A stretch of DNA of 64,000 nt, taken from positions 1 to 64,000 of the forward strand of contig JANQSC010000029.1 of NCBI GenBank assembly GCA_028284235.1. The letters run 5' to 3'. Each line of letters starts with the position of its first letter. Position 1 is the stretch's first letter. A program made the translations under genes and the position numbers. The notes under the pieces were generated by a model. The model saw only the letters and a program-made list of their open reading frames with translations. It did not search any database and had not been told where the DNA came from. Below are positions 44,965-54,288 of the stretch, in pieces. Source of the stretch: Opitutaceae bacterium. GTDB lineage: Bacteria; Verrucomicrobiota; Verrucomicrobiia; Opitutales; Opitutaceae.

Positions 44965-47874
44965 TCAGTAAGCGTGAACCTGGTCCTTAGTCTGTTTAGA
45001 AAGATCGATGAATAGATTCTCGCCTTCGCTTGATCGGAAGAACTCCTCAACGTCCTGCATTTTCGAGAATACCCCGACCTTCACGATCGGCCTCTGCGAT
45101 TCTCCACCGCCAGATCCGCCACCTTCAGTCCTACTGAACGTTCTCGGAGTAATCCGACCATCGTTTATACCCTGGAAAAAATCGGTACCAAAAGTACGCA
45201 GTGCTCTATTCCTCACTACAAACTCCTCGCCCTCCTCGTTGATTCGAATCAGCTGCTCAGGACCGGATACGAGTCCACCGTCCCTCAAGCCAGGAATCGC
45301 GCTCAACCCAAGTATCGCAGACTGATTGCTCGCAACAGCTGCAGGCACCAAAGCCGCGGTACCAGCCGCAGAACCAAACGTTGCGATCGTCGCGAGCGTG
45401 GCAGCCGGCGTTAAAGCCGCAGCCAACGCAGCCCCTTGAGCAACACCCGCCGTTGTCTCAGCTGCCTTGAACGCTTTCGAGAATGCCAGCATCCTCACCT
45501 GATTCAGAATCCAAGCGCTCGCCATATCCGCTATCGATCGAACAAGAGACGTTCCAATCGCAGTCCTCACATTGTCGATCGCCTCACCCCAAGTCATGGT
45601 TTGATTGATCAACCCCTGAATCGAATCGGACAACCCGCCCTGCATCGTATCCTGAATATCGATAAGGCTGCTATGGAAAACGTCGACCACCGTGCCAGCT
45701 TGCGTCTGGAAATCCAGTATCGCTGCGATTCCAGCCTCTTGAATGTCGGCAAATGCATTCTCTGGATCATCGCGCTCAGCGAAATCAACCTGCGACTGCT
45801 CGAACCTCGTGAACCGCGGGGACCCAGCGCTCGCACGTTCACGGGCCTGCTCAAGGTTTTGTATTTCCGATTCGATCGCCGCTCTGCGAGCCGGGTCGGT
45901 CACCATCGAAAGCTCCACGCGCCTCAAATCGATGATCGACTGAATCGCCTTCTTCTCTTCTTCGACAAGGCGGAACATCTCTTCGCGTTCCGTCACAGAA
46001 ACACCGTCGAGAGCCAGCAGCTCCTTTTGATGCTTCACTTGGTCGAGAAGCAGCTTCTCGCTCTTCGCGCGTAGGTCGAAATTCTCTCTGAGTGACTGTT
46101 CTTCCTCTTCGTCCAACTTCTTTTGAACCTTAAAAAGCTCTAGTAGCGTTTGCTTTCGTTCCGTATTTATTTTCTGGATAGACTTCTGCTTTGCCTCTTC
46201 GCTACCTGTTAAGTCTAGTAATTCATTCTCGACTACAGCGCGCTCTTTCAGAGCGACAAGCCTGTTCACCAGCAGTTTCTCCTGTTCTCTCAACGAAACA
46301 GACTGAAGCTCGAATTGCTTAGCCACCGATTCACTCTTGCTCTGAATAGTAGCCGCTCCCTCAACCAAGTCCTTCTCCAGGGTTTTCGCTTTTTGCAATT
46401 CAGTATTCTGATCCCTGGAAAACGCGTTCGCTTTGGCGCGAGCCTCAATCCCTCTTGTTAGCAATAGCTGTTCTTCTCGAAGAATGTTGAGCCTCTCGGT
46501 TTCCGATTCAGTCAATCCAGAATCTTCATCGAATCGACTGCTTCGTTCACCTTGAGCAATTCGAATTTTGCCCTGGGACTGTATTCTGGCTATCGCTTTT
46601 TCCAATCGTTCAGCTTCTTCTACAGTCTTCGGCCCAACTACCCCCTCTAATTGCTCACGAAGCAGCATCAATTTCGATTCCTGAGAAGTCAGATCGTTCA
46701 GGCTGTTCCTCAGTCGCTTCGTATTCTCAAGCGACTCATCCGTAAACTCAGAGACATTCTGACCAAGAAACCTAAGAGCCGAGTCATTCAGCTTCCGACC
46801 AAATTCCAGAATTTCAGTCTGAACGACATCCAATGCACTGAAGCTCTCGTTCGGGCCGATCGTATTCTCCCGGGACTTGAGGGAATTATCTAGAGCCAGA
46901 CGAATCTTTGCAGATCGACGCTGAATTTCGATGAGCTTCTGGTCGACCGCATCTAGCTTGTCCGGAACAGCCTCGATGTCATCAATTCCCAGTACAGACG
47001 CAACCGTGGTTTTGGACAAACCTCGCAGTTCTCTTCTCGCCAATTCCACTTCGGTCGGAAGCGCTCCAACCAGCTCTAACAGTTCCTCCATTCCCTCTTT
47101 CAGCGCGTCGAATATTGGACGAGACAAATCGCTAGCCATCACATCCAAAGTGTCCGCCATTGTGCTTTGCAGACCCTTGAACGTCCGGCTCTGGCGCTCC
47201 ATCGCGTTTTCAGTCTTACTGAATGTTTCGCGAATAATCTCAAACGCTTCATCCGAACTACGAGCCTCTTGCGCGAGCCGCTGCAACTCCAGGGCTGTAT
47301 CGCCAGAAGCTAGACCCATTTCAATCAAACGTAGTGTCGCTTCACCTACAGGTGTACCCGTTTTCAACCCAGCGAACGTGCGTCCAACCCAGAACGCGAC
47401 TTGACTCATGTCCCGGCCCGTGGCCGCTGCTGCATCCCCAATTATTCGCAATCCCTCCTCACCTGCCAAAGCGCCGTCAGTGAGAACTTGCAGCTGACGA
47501 TTAGCGTCAATTATTCCAGGAAGCCTGAAAGGCGTTCGCGCCGCAAAATCAATCAACTCCTCAACTCGCTCCTTAGCATCCCCAGCATCGCCGAGCAACG
47601 TCTCGAACGCCACTTCGCTCTGTTCCTTTATCGCAGAGAAATTAACCCCACGACTGCCAAAATCAGTAACCTCTCTAAGCACCCTGCGCAGAGAAACAGC
47701 TCCTGCAAAAACGGCTGAGCCAGCGATCGAGAAGCTGAACGCCTTCTTCAACCCACGGTCAATACTGACCACGGAGCTTTGCAGATCCTTGAAATTACCC
47801 TGCATCTGCTTAATCGCCCGCTGATCCTGCTTAATTTGTAGTAGTATATCAACTACCTCATCCGCCTGTGGCAT
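44965..47874 (-). CDS. tail tape measure protein
   Basis: A 969-residue protein whose length sets tail length, at about 1.5 angstrom per residue roughly 145 nm. The N-terminal part has the tape measure core (SLRRVLREVTDFGSRG, GRDMSQVAFWVGRTFAGLKTGTPV). The middle 300-700 is long coiled coil. Hydrophobic segments near 840-900 (AALAAALTPAATLATIATFG) would insert in the host membrane. It lies after the tail chaperones and before the tail-tip genes, the normal place. Confidence 0.92.
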   Translation of the reverse strand: MPQADEVVDILLQIKQDQRAIKQMQGNFKDLQSSVVSIDRGLKKAFSFSIAGSAVFAGAVSLRRVLREVTDFGSRGVNFSAIKEQSEVAFETLLGDAGDAKERVEELIDFAARTPFRLPGIIDANRQLQVLTDGALAGEEGLRIIGDAAAATGRDMSQVAFWVGRTFAGLKTGTPVGEATLRLIEMGLASGDTALELQRLAQEARSSDEAFEIIRETFSKTENAMERQSRTFKGLQSTMADTLDVMASDLSRPIFDALKEGMEELLELVGALPTEVELARRELRGLSKTTVASVLGIDDIEAVPDKLDAVDQKLIEIQRRSAKIRLALDNSLKSRENTIGPNESFSALDVVQTEILEFGRKLNDSALRFLGQNVSEFTDESLENTKRLRNSLNDLTSQESKLMLLREQLEGVVGPKTVEEAERLEKAIARIQSQGKIRIAQGERSSRFDEDSGLTESETERLNILREEQLLLTRGIEARAKANAFSRDQNTELQKAKTLEKDLVEGAATIQSKSESVAKQFELQSVSLREQEKLLVNRLVALKERAVVENELLDLTGSEEAKQKSIQKINTERKQTLLELFKVQKKLDEEEEQSLRENFDLRAKSEKLLLDQVKHQKELLALDGVSVTEREEMFRLVEEEKKAIQSIIDLRRVELSMVTDPARRAAIESEIQNLEQARERASAGSPRFTRFEQSQVDFAERDDPENAFADIQEAGIAAILDFQTQAGTVVDVFHSSLIDIQDTMQGGLSDSIQGLINQTMTWGEAIDNVRTAIGTSLVRSIADMASAWILNQVRMLAFSKAFKAAETTAGVAQGAALAAALTPAATLATIATFGSAAGTAALVPAAVASNQSAILGLSAIPGLRDGGLVSGPEQLIRINEEGEEFVVRNRALRTFGTDFFQGINDGRITPRTFSRTEGGGSGGGESQRPIVKVGVFSKMQDVEEFFRSSEGENLFIDLSKQTKDQVHAY

Positions 47875-48340
47875 CGTTTCCCTCTTCCTTTTTGAGCTTC
47901 AGCTTTCGCCTCGACTCCTGAATTTGTTTTATGCTCCGATCATGAAGCTTGCGCTTTCTTTCCTGCTCCTTCCTTCCGGCGATAAATCGCTTAAAATCTC
48001 TCGAAGCCTTATCGATCTCCGACAGTCCCCAACCGGACAAATCAAGCAGTGTATCACCCCATTTTTCTAGATTCTCAGGTCCCTTCTTCGCCCCTGCTGC
48101 AGCTCCCGCCACACTGGTTTGCGTATTGAAACAAAGAAGCTCGTCCCTAGCGCGCGCCCTCTGCCTGGCCGCCAGCCGCTCCTGAAGATGCGGTAGCGAC
48201 CAGTCGAGAATTTCATCGACCGATTTGTTTAAGGCTCCGGCTGCGTCGAAGAGGTACTCGTAGAAGCATTGACGTCGGTTTGCACCTGACTTCTCAGCGC
48301 CTCCTTCAGGGAGTTCCCCCTCATCTGCCTCCGGAGCCAA
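47858..48340 (-). CDS. tail assembly chaperone, downstream frame (T-like)
   Basis: A 160-codon frame overlapping the upstream chaperone by 112 bases and the tape measure by 17. Its first possible start is a TTG at 48340 without a site, so it is probably made as an extension of the upstream product by a -1 shift (frame offset fits). The product is helical and basic at the end (GRKEQERKRKLHDRSIKQI). Lambda G/GT is the model. I see no standard X XXY YYZ heptamer; AGGGGGAAC at about 48318-48326 is the only candidate. Confidence 0.7.
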   Translation of the reverse strand: MAPEADEGELPEGGAEKSGANRRQCFYEYLFDAAGALNKSVDEILDWSLPHLQERLAARQRARARDELLCFNTQTSVAGAAAGAKKGPENLEKWGDTLLDLSGWGLSEIDKASRDFKRFIAGRKEQERKRKLHDRSIKQIQESRRKLKLKKEEGNDATGG

Positions 48341-48633
48341 ATAGGGCGGTTGATCTCGTAGGCTTTCTCAAGGAGCTCCACATGGCTCTCCTCGGTTAAC
48401 CCATCAGCCCAACCCTCTGGCTTGCTGCACACCAGCTCGAGAAACAACGCTTCGCTCGCTATCGTGTATATGAAGCTGTTCGACTCCACTTCACGAATAC
48501 TAAGCTGGCGAATAGACACGTTCTCCGTTTCCCCATCGAGAAACTTCGCTACAGCCTCCTCTTTCTGGAGCAGCGATCTGCGCAGCTTGATCTTCTCAAG
48601 ATACGCCAGGTCTTCCTTGCTTTCGGCGCTCAT
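48229..48633 (-). CDS. tail assembly chaperone, upstream frame (G-like)
   Basis: A 134-residue helical, acidic protein (EKIKLRRSLLQKEEAVAKFL, SFIYTIASEALFLELVCSKP) located between the tail tube and tape measure genes, where the G-type chaperone belongs. The ATG at 48633 overlaps the tail tube stop (TAATG). Its last about 37 codons overlap the second chaperone frame. Confidence 0.75.
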   Translation of the reverse strand: MSAESKEDLAYLEKIKLRRSLLQKEEAVAKFLDGETENVSIRQLSIREVESNSFIYTIASEALFLELVCSKPEGWADGLTEESHVELLEKAYEINRPIWLRRQMRGNSLKEALRSQVQTDVNASTSTSSTQPEP

Positions 48634-49100
48634 TAAGCCAGTCCGTCAAATGTTTCGGTCACGATTTCATTCGCTTCGATACGGAACTCGTACTCTGCGA
48701 AACTATCCTGATTCAGGCTCATCTCAGTTTCCGGAAGAACCGAACAAGCGAAGTCGTTGGTCTTCCACTTCACGTCACCCGCAGCGTCCGCTGGGTCTAC
48801 CGCATAAAGCGTGCAAGTTCCCTCTGTAAATGTGCTACCGAATGCGAGTGCTCGTTGATTCGCAACGAAATCGTCCGTTCCCACAATCCAAGCTTGGTCG
48901 CGCTCTCCAGGAACCACCCGGTCCTGCATAATATAGTCTCCCTGTGGGATCTTTCTTTTGATGAGATCCACGGAAAGCTCTCCATTAATGGTCTTGACCG
49001 GAATCTCGATCGCCGAACCCCCGCTCGGAGTGATAACAGCCCACATGAAAGTAGGTTTGATAGTGTTTGCCGCAGCTCTCACTGCTGTAGGTAATGCCAT
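48633..49100 (-). CDS. major tail tube protein
   Basis: A 155-residue, beta-rich protein directly before the chaperones and tape measure. It has ITPSGGSAIEIPVKTINGEL, GDYIMQDRVVPGERDQAWIV and a C-terminal FAEYEFRIEANEIVTETFDG, like siphophage tail tube subunits. GGGAA lies before the ATG at 49100. The position is the main evidence; the sequence alone is not decisive. The 73 bases before it hold no gene. Confidence 0.75.
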   Translation of the reverse strand: MALPTAVRAAANTIKPTFMWAVITPSGGSAIEIPVKTINGELSVDLIKRKIPQGDYIMQDRVVPGERDQAWIVGTDDFVANQRALAFGSTFTEGTCTLYAVDPADAAGDVKWKTNDFACSVLPETEMSLNQDSFAEYEFRIEANEIVTETFDGLA

Positions 49101-49173
49101 TTTATTTTCCCTTCCTTATTGTTTATCTGTTGGTTGATTTTCCATCCCCATGGAAATTGTATTTGAGTAAATT

Positions 49174-49626
49174 CTATCGCGGGCTAATGAGTGTTTCTGC
49201 TTCTGTCCTGCAGATGTAAGCGATCGTACCTGAAGGCCCGTCCTTCTCCTGGTACGAATTGTCTGCAAGCTGGATCTCGATGTCCCCCAAAAGCACCTGG
49301 AAAACCTCGAGCGCTGCCTCGCTTCCCGTGACGCCGATGCCCGAGTCAACTCGATTCTTCAACGGGTTCTCAAGTATTACAACTTCAACTACGCCATAGA
49401 AAAGAGCACGCCCAGAACCGGACTTCGCTGCTCCCCTGAGATTCGGCATCTTCACAATGAACGAGAGACCCTTATCTCGCAGATCCGTCTCTACAGCCTC
49501 GTTGATTACGTTCACGTCGCCAGGCTCCGCGCTTTTAGAAAGAACCGTGATCACACCATTCGAGGTAAACCACGCGTCCGCATCCAGGCGAGCCTTGTAG
49601 TCGCTCTGTATCTCGTGAAACGTCAC
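49174..49626 (-). CDS. probable tail terminator protein
   Basis: A 150-residue protein located immediately before the tail tube gene, the place of gpU-like tail terminators. Its size and mixed alpha/beta pattern fit (TFHEIQSDYKARLDADAWF at the start, EAALEVFQVLLGDIEIQL near the end). The GTG start overlaps the preceding stop as GTGA. The function is inferred from position. Confidence 0.6.
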   Translation of the reverse strand: MTFHEIQSDYKARLDADAWFTSNGVITVLSKSAEPGDVNVINEAVETDLRDKGLSFIVKMPNLRGAAKSGSGRALFYGVVEVVILENPLKNRVDSGIGVTGSEAALEVFQVLLGDIEIQLADNSYQEKDGPSGTIAYICRTEAETLISPR

Positions 49627-49919
49627 TGTTTCCTAGCCTCCTCAAGTTTTCTAACGAGCTCTTTGATCGTCTCTTTCTGCTCTGAGATCTGCTGATCCCT
49701 TTCAGTGATTCGCAAGTTCATTTGCGTTTCGTACTTCTCGCTCACCTTCTTCCAGAGATAGTAGAACAAGGACGCAGCTCCGAAGAAGAACGCACCAAAT
49801 CCCCACTTCTGAGCAAGCGTGATTGAGTCCGTAGGGAGAATCGCTAGATACGGTGGCAGAGCTGCTGAAACGCAAGTTAGCAACTTCAGCGAATTAAGAG
49901 TTAGAGTGTCGACGATCAT
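49623..49919 (-). CDS. membrane protein with C-terminal coiled coil, holin/spanin-like
   Basis: A 98-residue protein: hydrophobic residues about 8-28 and 36-54 (GFGAFFFGAASLFYYLW), then a coiled coil (RDQQISEQKETIKELVRKLE). This layout is known from phage holin- and Rz-like proteins. It follows a lipoprotein gene by one base, and a membrane protein plus lipoprotein pair resembles a spanin set, although both lie inside the tail region. Confidence 0.6.
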   Translation of the reverse strand: MIVDTLTLNSLKLLTCVSAALPPYLAILPTDSITLAQKWGFGAFFFGAASLFYYLWKKVSEKYETQMNLRITERDQQISEQKETIKELVRKLEEARKQ

Positions 49920-49920
49920 T

Positions 49921-50352
49921 CTAATCGGCTACCTCCTCGTTATCCGGATACATGATTTCAAGAGACTCGAGTAAACCTTCTACGAACTCGGTTAAATTGT
50001 CCGAGATCGTTGGCCCTTCAGGCAGATTGAACTCCTGCTGGTCCAGAGCGCTGCGAATCCGAGCCGTCAAAGCTCTCACCGCTCGAGGATTGTCACTCAA
50101 TCGAGAGATCACCTTTTCTTCGATGTAGCGATCGATTATCGCCTTCGTAATCGGCTTGCCAGATTGCACGTACTTTTCGATCTCCTTCCGGATCTCGATG
50201 AACTTTTTCTCGTCTGACTTGGAATCATACACCAGCCCGACGCCAATGCCCAAATCGCTTCCCATCGATCGAGGCGTCGCAGGTCCTGAAGCACACCCGG
50301 CGAAGACGGTAGAGAAAATTAGAATAATAATTATATATAGTCTATTTTTCAT
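49921..50352 (-). CDS. phage-encoded lipoprotein, spanin-like candidate
   Basis: A 143-residue protein. The signal KNRLYIIIILIFSTVFAGC ends in the lipobox VFAGC. The mature part starts with a Gly/Pro/Ser linker and is then helical (KKFIEIRKEIEKYVQSGKP, NLTEFVEGLLESLEIMY). An outer membrane lipoprotein such as o-spanin is possible, or a superinfection-exclusion lipoprotein. It overlaps the 60-residue gene before it by 11 bases. Confidence 0.65.
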   Translation of the reverse strand: MKNRLYIIIILIFSTVFAGCASGPATPRSMGSDLGIGVGLVYDSKSDEKKFIEIRKEIEKYVQSGKPITKAIIDRYIEEKVISRLSDNPRAVRALTARIRSALDQQEFNLPEGPTISDNLTEFVEGLLESLEIMYPDNEEVAD

Positions 50353-50524
50353 TATTGTTTTGGTTGTTGTCCATCAGTGCTCGAACCGCCACTGCTCCTC
50401 CCGCTAGTGACATGATTATTACGTTAATCAGCTGCATCGCTGTATAATCAGCGCTCTCAAGCTTAGTCGCGTGAGACGCCCAGACATTCGCAGCCGCTAT
50501 AAAGAAGTATACTAGTTTTCTCAT
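50342..50524 (-). CDS. small membrane protein, 60 residues
   Basis: Two hydrophobic stretches (LVYFFIAAANVWASHAT and AMQLINVIIMSLAGGAVAVRA) joined by an acidic turn, ending in an Asn-rich polar tail. It could be a class II holin. It is the first of three membrane/lipoprotein genes that together look like a lysis block, though no endolysin lies beside them. Confidence 0.55.
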   Translation of the reverse strand: MRKLVYFFIAAANVWASHATKLESADYTAMQLINVIIMSLAGGAVAVRALMDNNQNNNEK

Positions 50525-50558
50525 ATTGATCCTCGGTTTTATATTAAGTTAAGAGTTC

Positions 50559-50906
50559 CTACCTCGCAGACCTCACAGACCTCGCGCCTCCCGTCTTCGC
50601 CTTGGGCTTCTCCCTAACGCCTCGTTGAGCCTCATTCGTCCATCCGCTTCCACCCTCAGCGTTGAACGCTTGAACACGGTAAACATATCGCCTGCCAGGA
50701 AGAGCCGACTCGTCTTTGTAAGTTTCTACATCCGGCCCGACAGTTGCGATCTCCACAAACTCCATGCCTTTCCCGTCACGCCGCTCGATTCGAAAGCCAT
50801 CCTCGTTGTCCGAGTTGTCGTTCCACCTGAGCGTGCTTCCAAACGCGACTGGAGCCAGGATTGGCAACAGGCAGGCAAGAAGCAAATATACTCTAAATCG
50901 GATCAT
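50559..50906 (-). CDS. secreted fibronectin type III domain protein
   Basis: A 115-residue protein with a signal peptide (RFRVYLLLACLLPILAPVAFG, cleavage near residue 23). A single FN3 domain follows, with LRWNDNSDNEDGFRIERRD, GRRYVYRVQAFNAEGGSG, and a basic C-terminal tail ending ARSVRSAR. FN3 modules are common in phage tail proteins as surface-binding parts, but a secretory signal is unusual for them. Confidence 0.75.
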   Translation of the reverse strand: MIRFRVYLLLACLLPILAPVAFGSTLRWNDNSDNEDGFRIERRDGKGMEFVEIATVGPDVETYKDESALPGRRYVYRVQAFNAEGGSGWTNEAQRGVREKPKAKTGGARSVRSAR

Positions 50907-50960
50907 GTTTAGACCTAGTTCATCGAGGCGGCAAATTCTACACAGTGCGGGGTCCGCGCC

Positions 50961-52097
50961 TTAGTAAGCTGTATGTCGCAGCGTGTTACCGCCGCCAGCG
51001 TCTGCTGCGACGGCTCCAATGTTTCCCCCAAGAAGGCCATTTCCAATTAGCGGCGAACCACTCAATGGCTTGAAGTCCTCGCTTCCCTGCGTCGTATTCG
51101 TAAAGAGCGGATCACCCGTTTGATTAGCAACGCCGGGAAGCGTCCCCGAGTTGTAGTCCGTGGCACCGCTTGTATTGTCGTGGGTGTGATTGTGGTCGAT
51201 ATAGCGGCCAGGCGAAGCAGTTCCCATCCTAATCGCGTATCCACCATTGGATACGAGCGTATTGTCATAGACCGCGCAATCGTACTCGGTAAGAGTCGAC
51301 AGGTCGATCGCGTCGCCCAAATTGCCGAAGATGGTGTTGCCGATTATTATATCGTTCACAAACTGTATCGCCGCAGTAAACTCGATCCCGTCGCCCAAAT
51401 TGCCATAGATTAAATTGCCAATGATCCGCAGGCTATTGCCTCCCATGTCCCCAATGCCAGCGTCACCATTGCCGTGAATTCTGTTGCCCAAAATCAACCC
51501 ACTCGACCACCGGCTGCTTGCTGTAGATTGCGGGCGAAGTCCACACAATCCCATCGAGTGAATATTGCAGCCAATGAATGATATAAAGCCCCCTCTTATA
51601 TTAGATCCGTGCCCATCGCAGTCTCTAAGCGTACACCGAATATAGATAGTGTTCTCTCCTTCGCCTGAACCCGACGCGTCAACACAGGTCGAAGTCACAT
51701 TGCCGTTCCCATCGAAGTCTATTCCAACGAATCTAAGCCAATCGCTTATAAGATCCTGAAGGATGCTGATACTGCTCGCCACTTGTATGTGGTATCCGTC
51801 CTCCTGGGAGGTTCCCGTTGAGTCATACGAGACGAAGGTGATCGGGGCGGACACGGTGCCGCTATTCGTATCGAAATCCAGCGTAGCCGATATCGATTCC
51901 GTGCCGGTTTTGCACAAGCGAACCTCGTCGCCTGCGACGGCGGTGTCGGCAGCATGCTGCGTGGTCGCCCATGCGGTCGCGAATGACGTCCCCGCAGCCG
52001 CGTCGGACCCGGAGACAGGATCTACGTAGTAGGTTGCGGAATACGCGGAAGCCGAAAACGCAAACGAGGCGAGGATGAGTTTATACATATTCTTCAT
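50961..52097 (-). CDS. secreted right-handed beta-helix protein, tailspike-like
   Basis: A 378-residue protein. It has a signal peptide KNMYKLILASFAFSASAYS, then ATYYVDPVSGSDAAAGTSFATAWAT, the usual N terminus of bacterial parallel beta-helix (pectate lyase-like) proteins. Beta-helix coils follow: IIGNLIYGNLGDGIEF, IIGNTIFGNLGDAIDL and VYDNTLVSNGGYAIRM. The fold is used by phage tailspikes that bind or cut polysaccharides, and by secreted enzymes. No catalytic set can be named. The cysteines near 120-165 are compatible with disulfides after export. Confidence 0.75.
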   Translation of the reverse strand: MKNMYKLILASFAFSASAYSATYYVDPVSGSDAAAGTSFATAWATTQHAADTAVAGDEVRLCKTGTESISATLDFDTNSGTVSAPITFVSYDSTGTSQEDGYHIQVASSISILQDLISDWLRFVGIDFDGNGNVTSTCVDASGSGEGENTIYIRCTLRDCDGHGSNIRGGFISFIGCNIHSMGLCGLRPQSTASSRWSSGLILGNRIHGNGDAGIGDMGGNSLRIIGNLIYGNLGDGIEFTAAIQFVNDIIIGNTIFGNLGDAIDLSTLTEYDCAVYDNTLVSNGGYAIRMGTASPGRYIDHNHTHDNTSGATDYNSGTLPGVANQTGDPLFTNTTQGSEDFKPLSGSPLIGNGLLGGNIGAVAADAGGGNTLRHTAY

Positions 52098-52102
52098 AAT
52101 AA

Positions 52103-54133
52103 TTAGTTAGGCGTTCCAAAAAGTCTGACTGTTATTAAATCCGTCCCGGCCCCATTCGCCGACACGACGCCGTCGAGAACGTCGCCGGACGTCAAAGCGG
52201 TCGTGAAGCCACTCAAAGTAGTATCCACTACCATGTTCTTGCCGCTTGCTACCGACACAGTGCCGATCGTCGCCGGCGTATTCCATACCTCGCTAGATGG
52301 CGTGTTGGTCCGAACCTGGATCGAACACGTCCCAGCATCGCCCGTAGTCACGAATATCTTAGTGAGCGTCCATGACCGGCCCAAACCTATTGGCAAGTCG
52401 CTCGCCGTGCTAGTAGCGATCGCTGAACCACCGCCGTTGAAAGTAAGCGTGCCGATTAGTTGATCACTCGGCGTGCTCGAAATCGACGAAAGATCGACCG
52501 TCTGCTGCCCGCCCGAGTCGCCTTCAAGCGTGATCCGCAACGTAGTTCCTAAAAGGCTGAAATCGGTTATCTGCTGATCGTCGGTGCCGGTGTCATCGGT
52601 AACCGGGATACCCAACACCGTCGTTTCCGAACCGTCGTAATAAAAACTCAGAAAAAGCCATCCATCACCCGCAAGCGTAAAGCTGTGAGCCGCCGAAGTT
52701 TGAGATCCCAGATCGAACGTAGTTGGCAACGTGATCGAGTCGTCAACAGCATCGCCATTCTTAAGCCGGAGCGACCAGGAAGAGCCAGCCGCAGGAGTTG
52801 CCGAAAACGAATAAGTCTCCGCGTCGCTTGTAGTCTCACGAAAGCTATGCTCATACACATCGATCACCAGCCCCGATTGAGTTTCCTCGTTAATCAAGTC
52901 GCCCCCATTCGTCACATGCTGGCCGTCCGAGTTGATCACAACGCGATTTGCGATGTCAGTTGTATTCGTCGCGACCTGAGCCGCATCCGTATACGAAACC
53001 TTCGCAGTATTCGCCGCAACTGCCGCAGCGTCAGTGTATGAGACCTTCCCGTTATTGGTCGCCACGTCGGATTCAATCGCGTCCAAATCGACGGCTTGCG
53101 TAACAGTAAGATGGCCCACCTTGGTCGAGTCGGCGCTCGGATAGGTAACCTTCAATGTGTTAGACGCTATCTCCGAGAGCTCAGCAGCGGTCGCGAACCT
53201 GTGAGACGTGCTCGAGTCGTCAATATCGTCCGCATCCAGAACGACTGCACCCGTCTGCCCATTCACAGTGTCAATCGGAGCGGAACCCGCTGCGATCGTC
53301 ACAATCGTCTTTCCAGACCCAGCCGTCGCCGTAACACCAGATCCTTGAAAATCCAATACAGTCTCTTGAGCAAGAGAAACACCCTCGTCCTGAATCGTGT
53401 GTCCGCCACCACTAGCCGATACAGCCTCCCAGCCACCGTCCTTACGAGCGTACTGAGTCCCGTTGCTCGGAGCCTCCGGGAAAGATACCTTCGCATTGTT
53501 ACTGGCAACATCAGACTCGACCGTGTCGAGATCCACAGCCTGAGAAACTGTTAAAAAACCCACCTTCGTCGCGTCCGCGCTTGGATAGGAATTCTTCGCA
53601 GTATTGAGAGCGACTGCCGCGGAGTCCGTATACGAAACCTTCGCGGTGTTCGCTGCGACCGCGGCTGAATCGGTATAGGAAATCTTAGCATTGTTAGTCG
53701 CTACATCCGACTCCAAGGTGTCTAAGTCGACCGCCTGGGTAACTGTAATGTTCGTCAAACTCGAAATCCCCAGAGTCGACAAAACCGTAGCACCGTCCCC
53801 GTCATCCAGAATCGACCGAGCAAACGCCGTAAGATCAATCACCGCATACGTGTTCGCCGCGGACGTGTAGACCATCTTGTCCGCGTCCGTAGTCAGACCC
53901 GCCAAACTCGCTAGAGCGATACTGTAACCCTGAACGTTAGACCCAACATCGGACGTATCCAAAAGCGTCTCGCCGGCATCCAGTACGCTGTCGACAGCTA
54001 TCAAAGCCGCCTCGATGTCGTCGCCAGTCAGAGAAGACACAAACTCGTCATCCTGGCCTCTCGCAAAAACCCCAAACAACAACGCCCAAAGCGCCGCTAA
54101 AAAACACCTGAACTTAATTTCCCGTACACTCAT
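52103..54133 (-). CDS. tail fibre-like protein with N-terminal signal peptide
   Basis: A 676-residue protein. The start carries a signal-like segment ([20 protein letters not shown], cleavage near 26). The middle holds at least seven fibre repeats of the type [21 protein letters not shown] and [40 protein letters not shown] block typical of phage fibre shafts lies at about 245. The last 250 residues are a beta-rich head. The ATG overlaps the stop of the small gene before it. The repeats make a fibre role likely; the signal peptide is the odd part. Confidence 0.75.
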   Translation of the reverse strand: MSVREIKFRCFLAALWALLFGVFARGQDDEFVSSLTGDDIEAALIAVDSVLDAGETLLDTSDVGSNVQGYSIALASLAGLTTDADKMVYTSAANTYAVIDLTAFARSILDDGDGATVLSTLGISSLTNITVTQAVDLDTLESDVATNNAKISYTDSAAVAANTAKVSYTDSAAVALNTAKNSYPSADATKVGFLTVSQAVDLDTVESDVASNNAKVSFPEAPSNGTQYARKDGGWEAVSASGGGHTIQDEGVSLAQETVLDFQGSGVTATAGSGKTIVTIAAGSAPIDTVNGQTGAVVLDADDIDDSSTSHRFATAAELSEIASNTLKVTYPSADSTKVGHLTVTQAVDLDAIESDVATNNGKVSYTDAAAVAANTAKVSYTDAAQVATNTTDIANRVVINSDGQHVTNGGDLINEETQSGLVIDVYEHSFRETTSDAETYSFSATPAAGSSWSLRLKNGDAVDDSITLPTTFDLGSQTSAAHSFTLAGDGWLFLSFYYDGSETTVLGIPVTDDTGTDDQQITDFSLLGTTLRITLEGDSGGQQTVDLSSISSTPSDQLIGTLTFNGGGSAIATSTASDLPIGLGRSWTLTKIFVTTGDAGTCSIQVRTNTPSSEVWNTPATIGTVSVASGKNMVVDTTLSGFTTALTSGDVLDGVVSANGAGTDLITVRLFGTPN

Positions 54134-54288
54134 GACTTTTTAACCTTAAAAAATTTCCCGTCTGCAGTTTTGAAAAACTTCCCGTCTGAACTCTTAAGAA
54201 ACTCGCCCTCCGTAACCGGAACGAACGCAGCTACGAAACGTACACGCGCCTGTATCGAAGAAAACGTTACATTTGCCTTTATCCCCAC
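54130..54288 (-). CDS. small phage protein with tandem DGKFFK motif, 52 residues
   Basis: The GTG at 54288 overlaps the preceding stop (TAGTG) and the TGA at 54132-54130 overlaps the following ATG (ATGA), so the frame fits its slot exactly. The C-terminal end repeats [19 protein letters not shown], a motif found at the ends of phage tail fibre-associated small proteins. The N-terminal half is beta-like. It is absent from gene calls that use a length cut-off. Confidence 0.65.
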   Translation of the reverse strand: MGIKANVTFSSIQARVRFVAAFVPVTEGEFLKSSDGKFFKTADGKFFKVKKS

